The position numbers were made by a program, and so were the translations under genes. From an uncultured Alphaproteobacteria bacterium (GTDB taxonomy: Bacteria; Pseudomonadota; Alphaproteobacteria; HIMB59; GCA-002718135), in NCBI GenBank assembly GCA_902616075.1, contig CACMRK010000007.1, positions 1 through 37,011 of the forward strand: a stretch of 37,011 nucleotides of DNA. Direction: 5' to 3'. Below, piece after piece: positions 25,255-35,898 of this stretch. Numbering within the stretch: position 1 is the first letter of the stretch; each line of letters opens with the position of its first letter. The notes below the pieces were generated by a model. It saw only the letters and a list, made by a program, of their open reading frames with translations. It had not been told where the DNA came from and did no database searches.

Positions 25255-25439
25255 TGATCAGATTATTATTATTATCATCTTTGTTGTTTACTTTTAGCTG
25301 TGGTAAAGTTGGTCCTTTAAGTTTACCAGAAGATCAAGTAGACAAATCGGTAATTACATATCCATGTGATGAAGCCTGTTTAGAGAAATTAGAAGAAGAG
25401 AAAAAACGCCAACAATCCGTTATTATAAACACTGAATAA
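25254..25439 (+). CDS. lptM: Small lipoprotein, LptM-like
   Basis: 61 residues. A hydrophobic signal (RLLLLSSLLFTFS) ends at Cys16, followed by GKVGPLSLP, the conserved 'CG..GPL..P' start of LptM-type lipoproteins. In E. coli LptM helps the outer-membrane LPS translocon LptD-LptE mature its disulfides. The lipobox is imperfect (TFSC). The place between argH and lysA supports the call. A second part (PCDEACLEKLEEEKKRQQ) has two more cysteines and a charged helix. It ends directly at the lysA ATG (25440). Confidence 0.8.
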   Translation: MIRLLLLSSLLFTFSCGKVGPLSLPEDQVDKSVITYPCDEACLEKLEEEKKRQQSVIINTE

Positions 25440-26681
25440 ATGCTCACTTATAAAAATAATGACCCATATATTGAGGGCACCTCTCTATATGACTTGGTGA
25501 AAGTTTGTGAAACACCTTTTTACGTGTATTCACAAGAAAAAATTATTAATCAAGTTAATAAAACTAAAGAAATATTAGGTAACAATATTTTTTATTCAAT
25601 TAAGTCTAATTCAAATCAAGCTATTTTGAAATTAATGAACTCGTTAGATATTGGAGCAGATGTAGTGTCAGTTGGTGAATTAAAAAGAGCTTTGGAAGCT
25701 GGTTTCGATCCAAATAAAATAATTTTTGAAGGTGTTGGAAAATCTGATCAAGACTTACTCTATGCTATACATAAAAATATACGTTTAATTAATACTGAAT
25801 CTTTAGAAGAAATAAAACTTCTCGATAATTTAGCAAATGAAAAAAATAAAATCGTTGATATTGGTGTTAGACTTAATCCAGATGTTGATGGTAAAACTTT
25901 AAGTAAAATTTCAACAGGAAAAAAAACTGATAAGTTTGGTATAGAATTCGATAACATAGATAAAATTATCAAATTAGTTAAAAGTTGCAAAAGTTTAAAT
26001 TTAATTGGTATTAGTTGTCATATTGGAAGTCAAATTAGTAAAAATGAGGCCTATAAAAATACATTTTCTCAAATGAAAATGGCTGCAGATAAATTTATTG
26101 AATCAGGTATTAATATTAAACATGTAGATTTGGGAGGAGGTTTTCATGTTAAATATGAAGATTCTGATCCTGACTTTAATATCAAGAAGGTAAAAGAAGA
26201 GCTTGATAATTGTTTTACGCAAACAAACTATGAATTATCGTTTGAGCCTGGTCGATATTTAATTGCTGAGGCTGGAGTTACAGTTACCTCTATTCTTACA
26301 ATTAAGAATAATGGAGGTATAAATTATTTAATTGTTGATGCTGGTATGAATACATTGATACGTCCAGCGATGTACGGTGCACATCATGAAATATCAGCGA
26401 TAAATGTAAACTCAGAGGAATTTATGGATTATGCTATTGCTGGTCCTATTTGTGAAAGTTCAGATGTTTTTTTAAAAAATATTAAATTGGCTAAACAAAA
26501 AATTGGTAATCTACTAGTTATAAAAAATACAGGAGCCTATGGAAAAGTAATGTCTTCAAATTATAACTCTAGACCACTGCCCTCTGAAATTTTAGTACAC
26601 AATGATAATTATGCAATTATTTATTCTCCAGAGAAAATTGAGAAAACAATTGAAGCTGATATTATTCCGAGTTGGTTGTAA
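25440..26681 (+). CDS. lysA: Diaminopimelate decarboxylase
   Basis: 413 residues, normal length. The PLP lysine is Lys55 in FYSIKSNSN. CHIGSQI, DLGGGFHV (glycine-rich phosphate loop), EPGRYLIAEAG and the active-site Cys in GPICESSD follow in the expected order for fold-type III decarboxylases. It converts meso-diaminopimelate to L-lysine. The ATG abuts the lptM stop. It ends at 26681, exactly where the convergent zinc-ribbon gene ends. Confidence 0.95.
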   Translation: MLTYKNNDPYIEGTSLYDLVKVCETPFYVYSQEKIINQVNKTKEILGNNIFYSIKSNSNQAILKLMNSLDIGADVVSVGELKRALEAGFDPNKIIFEGVGKSDQDLLYAIHKNIRLINTESLEEIKLLDNLANEKNKIVDIGVRLNPDVDGKTLSKISTGKKTDKFGIEFDNIDKIIKLVKSCKSLNLIGISCHIGSQISKNEAYKNTFSQMKMAADKFIESGINIKHVDLGGGFHVKYEDSDPDFNIKKVKEELDNCFTQTNYELSFEPGRYLIAEAGVTVTSILTIKNNGGINYLIVDAGMNTLIRPAMYGAHHEISAINVNSEEFMDYAIAGPICESSDVFLKNIKLAKQKIGNLLVIKNTGAYGKVMSSNYNSRPLPSEILVHNDNYAIIYSPEKIEKTIEADIIPSWL

Positions 26682-27125
26682 CTAATTTAAAGTATTGTGT
26701 ATAATTTTAGCTAAGTCTGAAATTATCAAATTTAAATTAAAGAAAAATTCCCTAATATAGAAATCAATAATAATAAAAGTATTTACACCGTAGGATCGAT
26801 AAATCCATATTGCTAAAATTACAACTATAGCCAGAGTAATTACTATAGTTGAATTAATAACACTTGGTTTTTCTTGTCTTACAACAGTACTTGGTAAATT
26901 TCTGACTGAATCTTTTTCTAATTTTTCTTTTTGGTTATTATTTTTTATATTTTGATCTAATTCTTCTTTTTTTGTAGATGGGACTGATGATGTAATGTCA
27001 GTATCATCTAATTCTTGAAACCATTGATGATTACAATTTGCGCATTCAACCATTCTACCATTTGGTTTAAGATCTGCAGAATTTACTAAATACTTGAATT
27101 CACAATTAGAGCAAACAATGAACAT
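26682..27125 (-). CDS. Zinc-ribbon (MJ0042-type) membrane protein
   Basis: 147 residues. The N-terminal ribbon has two Cys pairs: CSNC (5-8) and CANC (28-31) followed by HQWFQ, the MJ0042/zinc_ribbon_5 pattern. A charged linker (about 45-90) leads to one membrane helix (about 93-110), then a short amphipathic tail. Such proteins are common in alphaproteobacteria and their role is unknown. It is encoded on the opposite strand from lysA (directly abutting) and diverges from plsC across 50 bases. Confidence 0.82.
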   Translation of the reverse strand: MFIVCSNCEFKYLVNSADLKPNGRMVECANCNHQWFQELDDTDITSSVPSTKKEELDQNIKNNNQKEKLEKDSVRNLPSTVVRQEKPSVINSTIVITLAIVVILAIWIYRSYGVNTFIIIDFYIREFFFNLNLIISDLAKIIHNTLN

Positions 27126-27175
27126 AAATTATATATAGATCAGTCAGGCTAGTATATAAAACAAAATCATTAAGT

Positions 27176-27883
27176 ATGTTAATTTTAAAAAGTATAATAT
27201 TTTATATTTCCTTGGTTATATGGACTGTGTTGATGGGTATTGTATGTTTACCTTTTCTCTTATTACCAAGTTATTTACTTAAATATCCAACAAAACTTTG
27301 GATACGTATTATTTTTGTTTTTCTTAATCTTATATGTAATATTAAACATAAAATTGAGGGTTTAGAAAATATTCCAAATGAAAGTGTCTTAATTACGTCT
27401 AAACATCAGTCCGCATTTGAGACACTTGCACTCTATTACTATTTAAAAGATTGTTTCTTTATCCATAAAAGAGAGCTTTTCTTTATACCAATTTTTGGAC
27501 AATATTTATTCAAGTCTAATATGGTTGCAATTAATAGAGATGGTGGAACAAAAGCTATGAGAGATATGTTACAAAAAGTTCAATCAAAATTATCTTTTGG
27601 ATCTTCAATTATTATTTTCCCCGAGGGAACAAGAAAGCTGCCTGGGAGCAAACCTGATTATAAGACAGGTTTTATTGGAATTTATAATCATACGAAAAGA
27701 AAAATCCTTCCTGTAGCTTTAAATTCAGGTTTATGTTGGCCAAAACAATCATGGGTATTAGAAAAAGGATTAATTACTATAAAATTTTTACCGACGATTG
27801 ATGAAGGTTTAGATAAAAAAGCTTTATTAAACGAAGTTCAAAATAGAATAGAAACTGCTTCAAATTTATTATTGGATAACTAA
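27176..27883 (+). CDS. plsC: 1-acyl-sn-glycerol-3-phosphate acyltransferase
   Basis: 235 residues. The acyltransferase motif I is His77-Q-S-A-F-Glu82 (HX4E, a common variant of HX4D in alphaproteobacteria) and motif III is FPEGTRK (148-154). An N-terminal membrane segment spans about 8-32. It adds the second acyl chain to lysophosphatidic acid to make phosphatidic acid at the inner membrane. The subgroup may also act on other lyso-lipids such as ornithine lipids (OlsA-like). It overlaps the convergent tyrA by 4 bases. Confidence 0.9.
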   Translation: MLILKSIIFYISLVIWTVLMGIVCLPFLLLPSYLLKYPTKLWIRIIFVFLNLICNIKHKIEGLENIPNESVLITSKHQSAFETLALYYYLKDCFFIHKRELFFIPIFGQYLFKSNMVAINRDGGTKAMRDMLQKVQSKLSFGSSIIIFPEGTRKLPGSKPDYKTGFIGIYNHTKRKILPVALNSGLCWPKQSWVLEKGLITIKFLPTIDEGLDKKALLNEVQNRIETASNLLLDN

Positions 27884-28791
27884 TTCTTTTCTGTGGGATC
27901 AAAAGTTCCTGCTTGACCAATCTCTTCAATAATTTTTCTAATTTCTTTTGATTTTATAAATTTTTCTTCCAAATATTTTAAATCATTATTTCTTATTGCT
28001 TTTTGATAAGTAATTAGATCTTCACTGAAACGACCAAGCATTTCTAAAACGGCTTCTTTATTTTTTTCATATACATCACGCCACATTACTGGATCACTAC
28101 CTGCCAATCTTGTGAAATCTCTAAAACCTGCAGCTGAATACTTAATTACTTCATCTTTCATTTGAGATTCAAGCTCTGTTGCAGTTCCTACGACAGAATA
28201 TGCAATAAGTTGTGGAATATGAGATGTCATAGCTAGTACTCTGTCATGACGTTTAGGTTCCATGATTTCTATATTCATTCCAAATAACTCCCAAATATCT
28301 GAAATTGATCTTGTTATTTCACTCTGAGATTCTATTGGGGTCAAAATACAATATCTATTCTCAAACAGCTTTGCGAAACCAAATTCTGGTCCACTTTTCT
28401 CTAATCCAGCAATAGGGTGGGCAGGAACAAATAAAATTTTTTTATTATTAATTGATTCTTTAAAATCTTCTATAACACTTACTTTTGTTGAACCAACATC
28501 TGTTACTAGTGTTGTTTCATTAACATAGCTATTCAATTGCTTAAATATATCTCTATATGAACTCAAAGGTGTACAAATAAAAATAATATCAAATTGTTGA
28601 TTATATTTATTTAAATCACTTTCTATTGCATCCACAAGATTCAAATTTTTTGAAATATTTATTACCTCACTATCTCTATCAATAGCAAAAATTTTTTTTG
28701 ATAATTGTTTTTCCTTGAGCGCCCTCGCTATGGATGATCCAATTAATCCCATACCAATGACCAGAGCTGAATCATAAGTTATTTTAGACAT
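27880..28791 (-). CDS. tyrA: Prephenate/arogenate dehydrogenase
   Basis: 303 residues with the NAD loop GMGLIG (13-18), TDVGSTK near 98-104 and the substrate region PAHPIAGLEKSGPEF near 123-137, whose His is catalytic. There is no chorismate mutase or ACT domain on this protein. It forms the tyrosine precursor from prephenate or tyrosine from arogenate. The upstream gene, overlapping by 8 bases, encodes a chorismate mutase fused to an aminotransferase, so the arogenate route is plausible. Specificity cannot be decided by eye. Confidence 0.9.
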   Translation of the reverse strand: MSKITYDSALVIGMGLIGSSIARALKEKQLSKKIFAIDRDSEVINISKNLNLVDAIESDLNKYNQQFDIIFICTPLSSYRDIFKQLNSYVNETTLVTDVGSTKVSVIEDFKESINNKKILFVPAHPIAGLEKSGPEFGFAKLFENRYCILTPIESQSEITRSISDIWELFGMNIEIMEPKRHDRVLAMTSHIPQLIAYSVVGTATELESQMKDEVIKYSAAGFRDFTRLAGSDPVMWRDVYEKNKEAVLEMLGRFSEDLITYQKAIRNNDLKYLEEKFIKSKEIRKIIEEIGQAGTFDPTEKN

Positions 28792-30133
28792 TAAATTTCT
28801 TCAAACTTTCAACTGTCAAATTCATTTCTTCTTTTGTACCAATACTAATTCTCAAAAAATTGGGCAGATTATAACTATTTAAACGCCTTATAATAATGCC
28901 ATCATTCATAAGATGATTACTAATTTTCTCAGCTTCTTCTTCTGAAGTTTCAATTAAAGTAAAATTACCTTCAGTTTGTCTGGTTTTAATATTTATAAGT
29001 TTGAGCTCTTTTTCAAACCAATCTTTAATTTCAGAATTTAATTTAACAGAGTTTTCAATATGTTCTTTATCCTCCAAAGCTTTGATTGCAAGAGACTGTG
29101 AAATGGTTGTCGTATTAAAAGGAGGTTTTATTTTATTAATTATATCAGCTATTTTTTGACTGGTATAACACCAGCCTACTCTTAAAGCTGCGAGTCCATA
29201 TGTTTTTGAAAATGTTCTTGTTAAAATAATATTCTCATATTCATCTGATAAACTAAATCCTTTATCATAATCGTCTTTTTGCACATATTCGACATATGCC
29301 CCGTCTATAACAACTATAATATTTTTAGAAATACTATTCATTAATTTAACAAGTTGGTCTCTAGACAAATAAGTTCCGGTTGGATTATTAGGTGATGCAA
29401 TATAAATTACTTTAGTAGCGTCATTTGTTTGATCTATGAGATTTTCAATATTTAAATTGAAATTTACATCTTCGTTAATTTTTTTTGGAACTGCACCAAC
29501 TACTTTACTCACAATTGAATACATCTCAAAGCCGTGGTTTGCGTGGAGAATTTCATCGCCATCTTGACAAAATGCCAAAGCTGCAAATAATAAAACTTCA
29601 TCCGAGCCAGAACCGAGAATAATTCTATTACTATCAATAGAAAATTTTTTAGCTATTGCTTCTCTTAATGATGATCCATCAATTTCTGGGTATCTATGTA
29701 AATCATGATTAATATTTTTTGTTTCTAACAATTCAATTGCTTTCGGTGAAGCACCATAGGGATTTTCATTCGAAGAAAGTTTGATAACTCTTTTATTGTT
29801 ATTTAACTTTGCCTTACCACCTTTATAAACATTAATATTTTCTATAGATCTTTTTGATTGAATATTCTCTTTAGTTAACTTCTGAAGTTTTTCAGAAGAT
29901 TGAAAAATTTCTCTCCAAAGTCTAACAATGGTATCTTTCGGATAAGATCCTGTAAATTTAGAGCTTAATCTGTTGAGAATTTTTTGTTCTCTATCTAGAT
30001 CAACTACAGAATTATCTTTTTTGTGTTTTCCTATTTCTAAAACAATTTTAGATCGATTAGATAATAAAGATAAAATTTCATCATCAATATTATTAATTTT
30101 GCTTCTTAAATTGTCTAATTCTTTATTTTTCAT
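28784..30133 (-). CDS. Chorismate mutase-aminotransferase (HisC-like) fusion
   Basis: 449 residues from the ATG at 30133; a TTG at 30175 adds 14 residues that match neither domain. Residues 1-88 form an AroQ-type chorismate mutase: Arg10, Arg27, Lys38, Asp45, Arg48 and Glu49 line up with the active-site set of E. coli AroQ. After a linker, residues about 115-449 are a fold-type I aminotransferase like HisC2: SSNENPYGASP, ASPNNPTGT, and PLP Lys310 in TFSKTYGLA. The fusion would turn chorismate into prephenate and then transaminate prephenate or phenylpyruvate-type acids, or histidinol phosphate. It overlaps tyrA by 8 bases, giving a compact tyrosine/phenylalanine unit. Confidence 0.88.
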   Translation of the reverse strand: MKNKELDNLRSKINNIDDEILSLLSNRSKIVLEIGKHKKDNSVVDLDREQKILNRLSSKFTGSYPKDTIVRLWREIFQSSEKLQKLTKENIQSKRSIENINVYKGGKAKLNNNKRVIKLSSNENPYGASPKAIELLETKNINHDLHRYPEIDGSSLREAIAKKFSIDSNRIILGSGSDEVLLFAALAFCQDGDEILHANHGFEMYSIVSKVVGAVPKKINEDVNFNLNIENLIDQTNDATKVIYIASPNNPTGTYLSRDQLVKLMNSISKNIIVVIDGAYVEYVQKDDYDKGFSLSDEYENIILTRTFSKTYGLAALRVGWCYTSQKIADIINKIKPPFNTTTISQSLAIKALEDKEHIENSVKLNSEIKDWFEKELKLINIKTRQTEGNFTLIETSEEEAEKISNHLMNDGIIIRRLNSYNLPNFLRISIGTKEEMNLTVESLKKFNV

Positions 30134-30242
30134 AATTTTGGACGTTTCTTTACAAACTATCTTACGATAAATCAAAATAAAGTAGTATTTAATTTAAAAA
30201 ATGACGATTTATTGACTTAGAAAGATATATAAATATAAGACC

Positions 30243-30296
30243 GATTATCACCGATTTGAGACAGCTTGCGGGTGGAGCAATAATCAGCTAAAGCGT
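30243..30296 (+). promoter_or_regulatory. SAM-II riboswitch upstream of metX
   Basis: The segment matches the SAM-II (SAM-alpha, metA) core. P1 is CACC (30249-30252) with GGTG (30271-30274). The loop is GATTTGAG (30253-30260) followed by AGCTTGC, and the 3' conserved AGCTAAAG lies at 30286-30293. The pseudoknot P2 forms between GCTT (30264-30267) and AAGC (30291-30294). It lies about 47 bases before the metX ATG, the standard place in alphaproteobacteria. It would bind S-adenosylmethionine and lower metX-metW expression, probably at translation. Assignment is by pattern from memory of the consensus, not by a covariance search. Confidence 0.85.
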
Positions 30297-30342
30297 TTAC
30301 ACTCCTCCTTCATTCTTTCAAATAGTGTTAGGCTAAAAAGAT

Positions 30343-31491
30343 ATGAAAACAAAATTTACTACTGACACAAAACTTGAAAGCGAAATAGCCTATTTCGAGA
30401 ATATTAATTTAAAACTAGAATCAGGAGATATAATAGATAGTTTTAAACTAGCATTCAAAACATATGGCAAATTAAATGCTGATAAAACTAATGCTATTCT
30501 TGTTTGCCATGCTTTAACTGGAGATCAATATGTTGCTGGGAATAATCCCATTACTGGGAGAGAAGGTTGGTGGTCTAGAATGGTTGGGCCTAATAAACCA
30601 ATTGATACAAACAAATTTTTTGTAATTTGCTCAAATGTACTCGGCGGTTGTGCTGGCTCAACGGGTCCTAAAGAGTTACAAAATGGAAGTGATGTTGCGT
30701 ATGGTGGTAATTTTCCTTCCGTAACAATAAAAGATATGGTGAAGGCTCAATCTTTATTGATTGAAAGTTTAAATATAGAGAAGTTATTTTCTGTCATTGG
30801 TGGTTCGATGGGAGCAATGCAAGCACTTCAATGGGCAATCGATTTTCCAGATAAAATTTTAAATATAATACATATTGCTGGCGCTTTAAAACATTCGGCT
30901 CAAAATATTGCATTTCATGAAGTTGGGCGACAGGCAATAATGAGTGATCCTATTTGGAAAAATGGAAAGTACTTTGAAAATAATGAAGTGCCTGAAAGAG
31001 GTCTATCAGTAGCAAGAATGATTGCGCATATCACATATTTATCCGAAAATGCGATGCATAGAAAATTTGGAAGAAAACTTCAATCAAGAGATATTATTTC
31101 TTTTGGATTTGATGCTGATTTTCAAGTTGAGAGCTATCTGAGATATCAAGGTAAATCATTTGTTGAAAGATTTGATGCAAATTCATATCTTTATTTAACA
31201 AGGGCTATGGATTATTTTGATCATGATGAAACATTTAGAAAAAATATTGAGTTTAGTCATAATCCAAATAACCATTTAAAATATTTAATTGTCTCATTTA
31301 CCTCAGATTGGTTATTCCCTACAATAGAGAGTAAAATGATTGTAAATCAATTAAATTCTCTTTCAAGAGAAGTAAGCTTTCTAGAAATTGATACTGATAA
31401 AGGACATGATAGTTTTTTATTAGAGGAACCGCAGTTAGATGATGTAATAAAAGGTTTCCTAACAAACAACTTTGCGAAGATAGATGAATAA
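30343..31491 (+). CDS. metX: Homoserine O-acetyltransferase
   Basis: 382 residues, normal for MetX. The alpha/beta-hydrolase triad is Ser155 in GGSMGAMQ, Asp322 in FTSDWLFP and His355 in KGHDSF. GPKELQNG and the GCAGSTGP loop are typical. It acetylates homoserine with acetyl-CoA, giving the substrate for the MetY-type enzyme encoded at 18552. A SAM-II riboswitch precedes it, and metW follows with an 8-base overlap. Some MetX-like enzymes use succinyl-CoA or serine instead; the metW pairing favours methionine synthesis. Confidence 0.94.
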   Translation: MKTKFTTDTKLESEIAYFENINLKLESGDIIDSFKLAFKTYGKLNADKTNAILVCHALTGDQYVAGNNPITGREGWWSRMVGPNKPIDTNKFFVICSNVLGGCAGSTGPKELQNGSDVAYGGNFPSVTIKDMVKAQSLLIESLNIEKLFSVIGGSMGAMQALQWAIDFPDKILNIIHIAGALKHSAQNIAFHEVGRQAIMSDPIWKNGKYFENNEVPERGLSVARMIAHITYLSENAMHRKFGRKLQSRDIISFGFDADFQVESYLRYQGKSFVERFDANSYLYLTRAMDYFDHDETFRKNIEFSHNPNNHLKYLIVSFTSDWLFPTIESKMIVNQLNSLSREVSFLEIDTDKGHDSFLLEEPQLDDVIKGFLTNNFAKIDE

Positions 31492-32167
31492 AATTAATAG
31501 CATAAGAAAAGATTGGTCTCTTATTGAAACACTTATCGCAGAAGATAGAAAAATCCTAGATATTGGATGTGGTGATGGCGGTCTTATGGAACAATTAGAA
31601 AATAATCTTAATGCAATAACTCATGGCATTGAATTAAATAGAGATCTAGCTGCAAATGCTATCGCAAGAGGTTTCAATGTTGTACATGGAAATGCCGAAT
31701 TGGATTTGTCCCAATATTCAAATAATAGTTTTGATTATGTAATTTTAAGTCAAACTTTACAAGCAATGATGAAGCCCAAAGATATTCTGTCTGAATTATT
31801 AAGAATAGGAACAAAAGCAATAGTTTCTTTTCCTAACTTTGGACATTGGAAAATAAGATTACAGCTTTTAATATCTGGAAAAATGCCAGTAACAGAAAGT
31901 TTACCTTATACATGGTATGACACACCTAACATTCATTTTTTTACAATTAAGGATTTTTTGAATTTGTGTAATGAAATGAATATTGTGATTGAAAAAAGTA
32001 TTGGATTAACATCAAAAGGTAAGCAATTTGATATAAGTGAATCAGTTACTGGAGTTAATTTTTTCACTCACGAAGCTATCTTTTTATTAAGTTATAAAAA
32101 TTTTGAACCAATAAAAATTAAATCATCAAAAAAAGTTTTTGCAAAAAATTCTGTTATTGCAAATTAG
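31484..32167 (+). CDS. metW: Methionine biosynthesis protein MetW
   Basis: 227 residues. A class I methyltransferase-like fold with ILDIGCGDGGLMEQL (about 24-38), LSQTLQAM (about 90-97) and FPNFGHWKIRLQLL (about 118-131) is the MetW signature. MetW is needed together with MetX for full homoserine acetyltransferase function in several proteobacteria. It overlaps the metX end by 8 bases. The last 20 residues are variable and lysine-rich. Confidence 0.93.
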   Translation: MNKINSIRKDWSLIETLIAEDRKILDIGCGDGGLMEQLENNLNAITHGIELNRDLAANAIARGFNVVHGNAELDLSQYSNNSFDYVILSQTLQAMMKPKDILSELLRIGTKAIVSFPNFGHWKIRLQLLISGKMPVTESLPYTWYDTPNIHFFTIKDFLNLCNEMNIVIEKSIGLTSKGKQFDISESVTGVNFFTHEAIFLLSYKNFEPIKIKSSKKVFAKNSVIAN

Positions 32168-32174
32168 TTATTAG

Positions 32175-32927
32175 ATGAAAGTTGAAATTATAGATCAATT
32201 AAAAGATAACTACTCTTTTGTTTTATATAATGAATCGCTTAAGAGCTGTGTTATAGATCCTGCTGATAGTAATCCTATATTAAATTTTGCTCTTGAAAAC
32301 AATTTAACCATAGAAGATATATTTATTACTCATCATCATAAAGATCACACATCAGGTGTAAAAGGAATACTTAATGCTTTTCCAGAAGTTAATATACACT
32401 CTCCAAGTGCTCAAATTGAAAATACAAGATTCGTTTTACGTGATGGAGATGAAGTCAACTCCTGCTTAAATACATTTAGAATAATAAAAACACCCGGGCA
32501 TACATTAGATCATATAATTTACTATGATGAAAACAATAGTGTTTTATTTTGTGGTGATACACTATTCAGACTTGGTTGTGGTCGTGTGTTCGAAGGAACA
32601 TTAAATGAAATGTTTAACAGTTTAAAAAAAATCAATGAGTTAAGTAAAAATACAATTATTTATTGTGGTCATGAATATACAATAGGCAATCTAAATTTTC
32701 TTGAGAAAACACTCAAAAAAGAAAGTACTTATTTGACAGTTAGAAACAAAATTAATGATGATTTAAATAATAGAGGAAAATCCGTACCTTTTTTATTGGA
32801 AGATGAAAAACAATATAACTTATTCCTTAATCAAAATTCAGAATTAGGTACTATAATTAAGAAAGAGCTAGGTTTTACAGACTTTGAATTATTTGCTTAT
32901 TTGCGAAAAGCAAAGGATAGCTTTTAA
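32175..32927 (+). CDS. gloB: Hydroxyacylglutathione hydrolase (glyoxalase II)
   Basis: 250 residues, normal length. The metallo-beta-lactamase motif is His53, His55, Asp57, His58 (THHHKDH). GHTLDHI, CGDTLFRLGCGRVFEGT and YCGHEYT supply the other metal ligands, and the C-terminal RKAKDSF end is typical of GloB's glutathione-binding domain. It hydrolyses S-lactoylglutathione to lactate and glutathione. It begins 7 bases after metW, a pairing seen in alphaproteobacteria, and is likely co-transcribed with metX-metW. Confidence 0.93.
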   Translation: MKVEIIDQLKDNYSFVLYNESLKSCVIDPADSNPILNFALENNLTIEDIFITHHHKDHTSGVKGILNAFPEVNIHSPSAQIENTRFVLRDGDEVNSCLNTFRIIKTPGHTLDHIIYYDENNSVLFCGDTLFRLGCGRVFEGTLNEMFNSLKKINELSKNTIIYCGHEYTIGNLNFLEKTLKKESTYLTVRNKINDDLNNRGKSVPFLLEDEKQYNLFLNQNSELGTIIKKELGFTDFELFAYLRKAKDSF

Positions 32928-32963
32928 GGTCTTTATTTCCAGTATTTGCGCCATATTTTTAAT

Positions 32964-32990
32964 TTGACTATTAGCATAGTTCACTATAAA
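32964..32990 (+). promoter_or_regulatory. Candidate sigma-70-type promoter for rplU operon
   Basis: TTGACT (32964-32969) and TATAAA (32985-32990) are separated by 15 bases, slightly short of the optimum, and lie 17 bases before the rplU ATG. This is the only gap in front of the ribosomal-protein genes (80 bases after gloB). In such A/T-rich DNA, chance matches to -10 boxes are common, so this is a suggestion. Confidence 0.4.
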
Positions 32991-33007
32991 CCCCGCCATC
33001 AAAAGAT

Positions 33008-33529
33008 ATGTTAGCAATTTTCAAAACTGGTGGAAAGCAATACTCAGCAAGAGCTGGTCAGATACTTAAAGTAGAAAAACTTGAGGGATCCAAAGGTGAT
33101 AAGGTTTCTATTACTGATGTATTAGCGATCAGTGATCAAAGCACAAATAGCTTAGGCGAGCCATTACTAAAAGATGCTTCAATTGAAGCAAAAATTGTTG
33201 ATCAAATCAGAGATAAAAAAATAATAGTTTTTAAAAAAAGAAAAAGACAAAATTACAGACTAACACAAGGCCATAGACAATATCTAACTGTATTAAGAAT
33301 AGAATCAATTTCTTATGGTGGAAAAAAATCCACTGCTGAACCTGAAACAAAAAAAGTTAAAAGAACTGAAACCAAAACTACTAAAGAAAAAATTGAGTCT
33401 AAAGAGGTAAAAGTTACAAAAAAGAAGACAGTTACAAAAAAAGCAGTAAATAAAGCTTCACCTCCTAAGAAAAAATCAGTAAAGAAAACTATTAAAAAAA
33501 CTGTTAAAACTAAAAAAGAAGATAAATAA
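33008..33529 (+). CDS. rplU: 50S ribosomal protein L21 with long basic C-terminal tail
   Basis: 173 residues against about 103 in most bacteria. Residues 1-104 are a regular L21: [18 protein letters not shown] at the start, then [18 protein letters not shown] and VLRIESI. Residues about 105-173 are a low-complexity tail of Lys, Thr, Val and Glu (runs such as KKKTVTKKA and [16 protein letters not shown]). L21 binds 23S rRNA in the large subunit. The tail is in frame and ends at the TAATG shared with rpmA, so it is translated; similar tails occur in some alphaproteobacteria. Its role is unknown. Confidence 0.95.
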   Translation: MLAIFKTGGKQYSARAGQILKVEKLEGSKGDKVSITDVLAISDQSTNSLGEPLLKDASIEAKIVDQIRDKKIIVFKKRKRQNYRLTQGHRQYLTVLRIESISYGGKKSTAEPETKKVKRTETKTTKEKIESKEVKVTKKKTVTKKAVNKASPPKKKSVKKTIKKTVKTKKEDK

Positions 33530-33786
33530 TGGCAACGAAAAAAGCAGGTGGTAGTTCTAGGAATGGAAGAGACTCGGCGGGTCGAAGACTTGGAGTTAAG
33601 AAATTTGGCGGTGAAAACGTAATAGCAGGAAACATTATTATTAGGCAACGAGGCACAAAATTTCATCCAGGTGATAATGTTGGCATAGGTAAAGATCACA
33701 CAATATTTGCTACAATAAATGGAAAAGTAGCTTTTAAAAAAACAAGAGTAAGAACTTTTGTATCAGTTGTTCCCACAGAACAATAA
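33529..33786 (+). CDS. rpmA: 50S ribosomal protein L27
   Basis: 85 residues, normal length. The N-terminus [16 protein letters not shown] and the [23 protein letters not shown] block are unmistakable L27. L27 reaches the peptidyl-transferase centre with its N-terminal tail. There is no N-terminal cleavage extension of the Firmicutes type. The ATG overlaps the rplU stop by one base (TAATG), so the two ribosomal proteins are coupled. Confidence 0.97.
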   Translation: MATKKAGGSSRNGRDSAGRRLGVKKFGGENVIAGNIIIRQRGTKFHPGDNVGIGKDHTIFATINGKVAFKKTRVRTFVSVVPTEQ

Positions 33787-33800
33787 TCCCAATTAATTAA

Positions 33801-35894
<2,094 letters not shown>

Positions 35895-35898
<4 letters not shown>

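Noticed and set aside
33313-33699. Leftward frame of 128 codons opposite rplU-rpmA
   Set aside because: It is the complement of the lysine-rich L21 tail and L27; the Phe/Val/Ser-rich product is what antisense of AAA/AAG codons gives.
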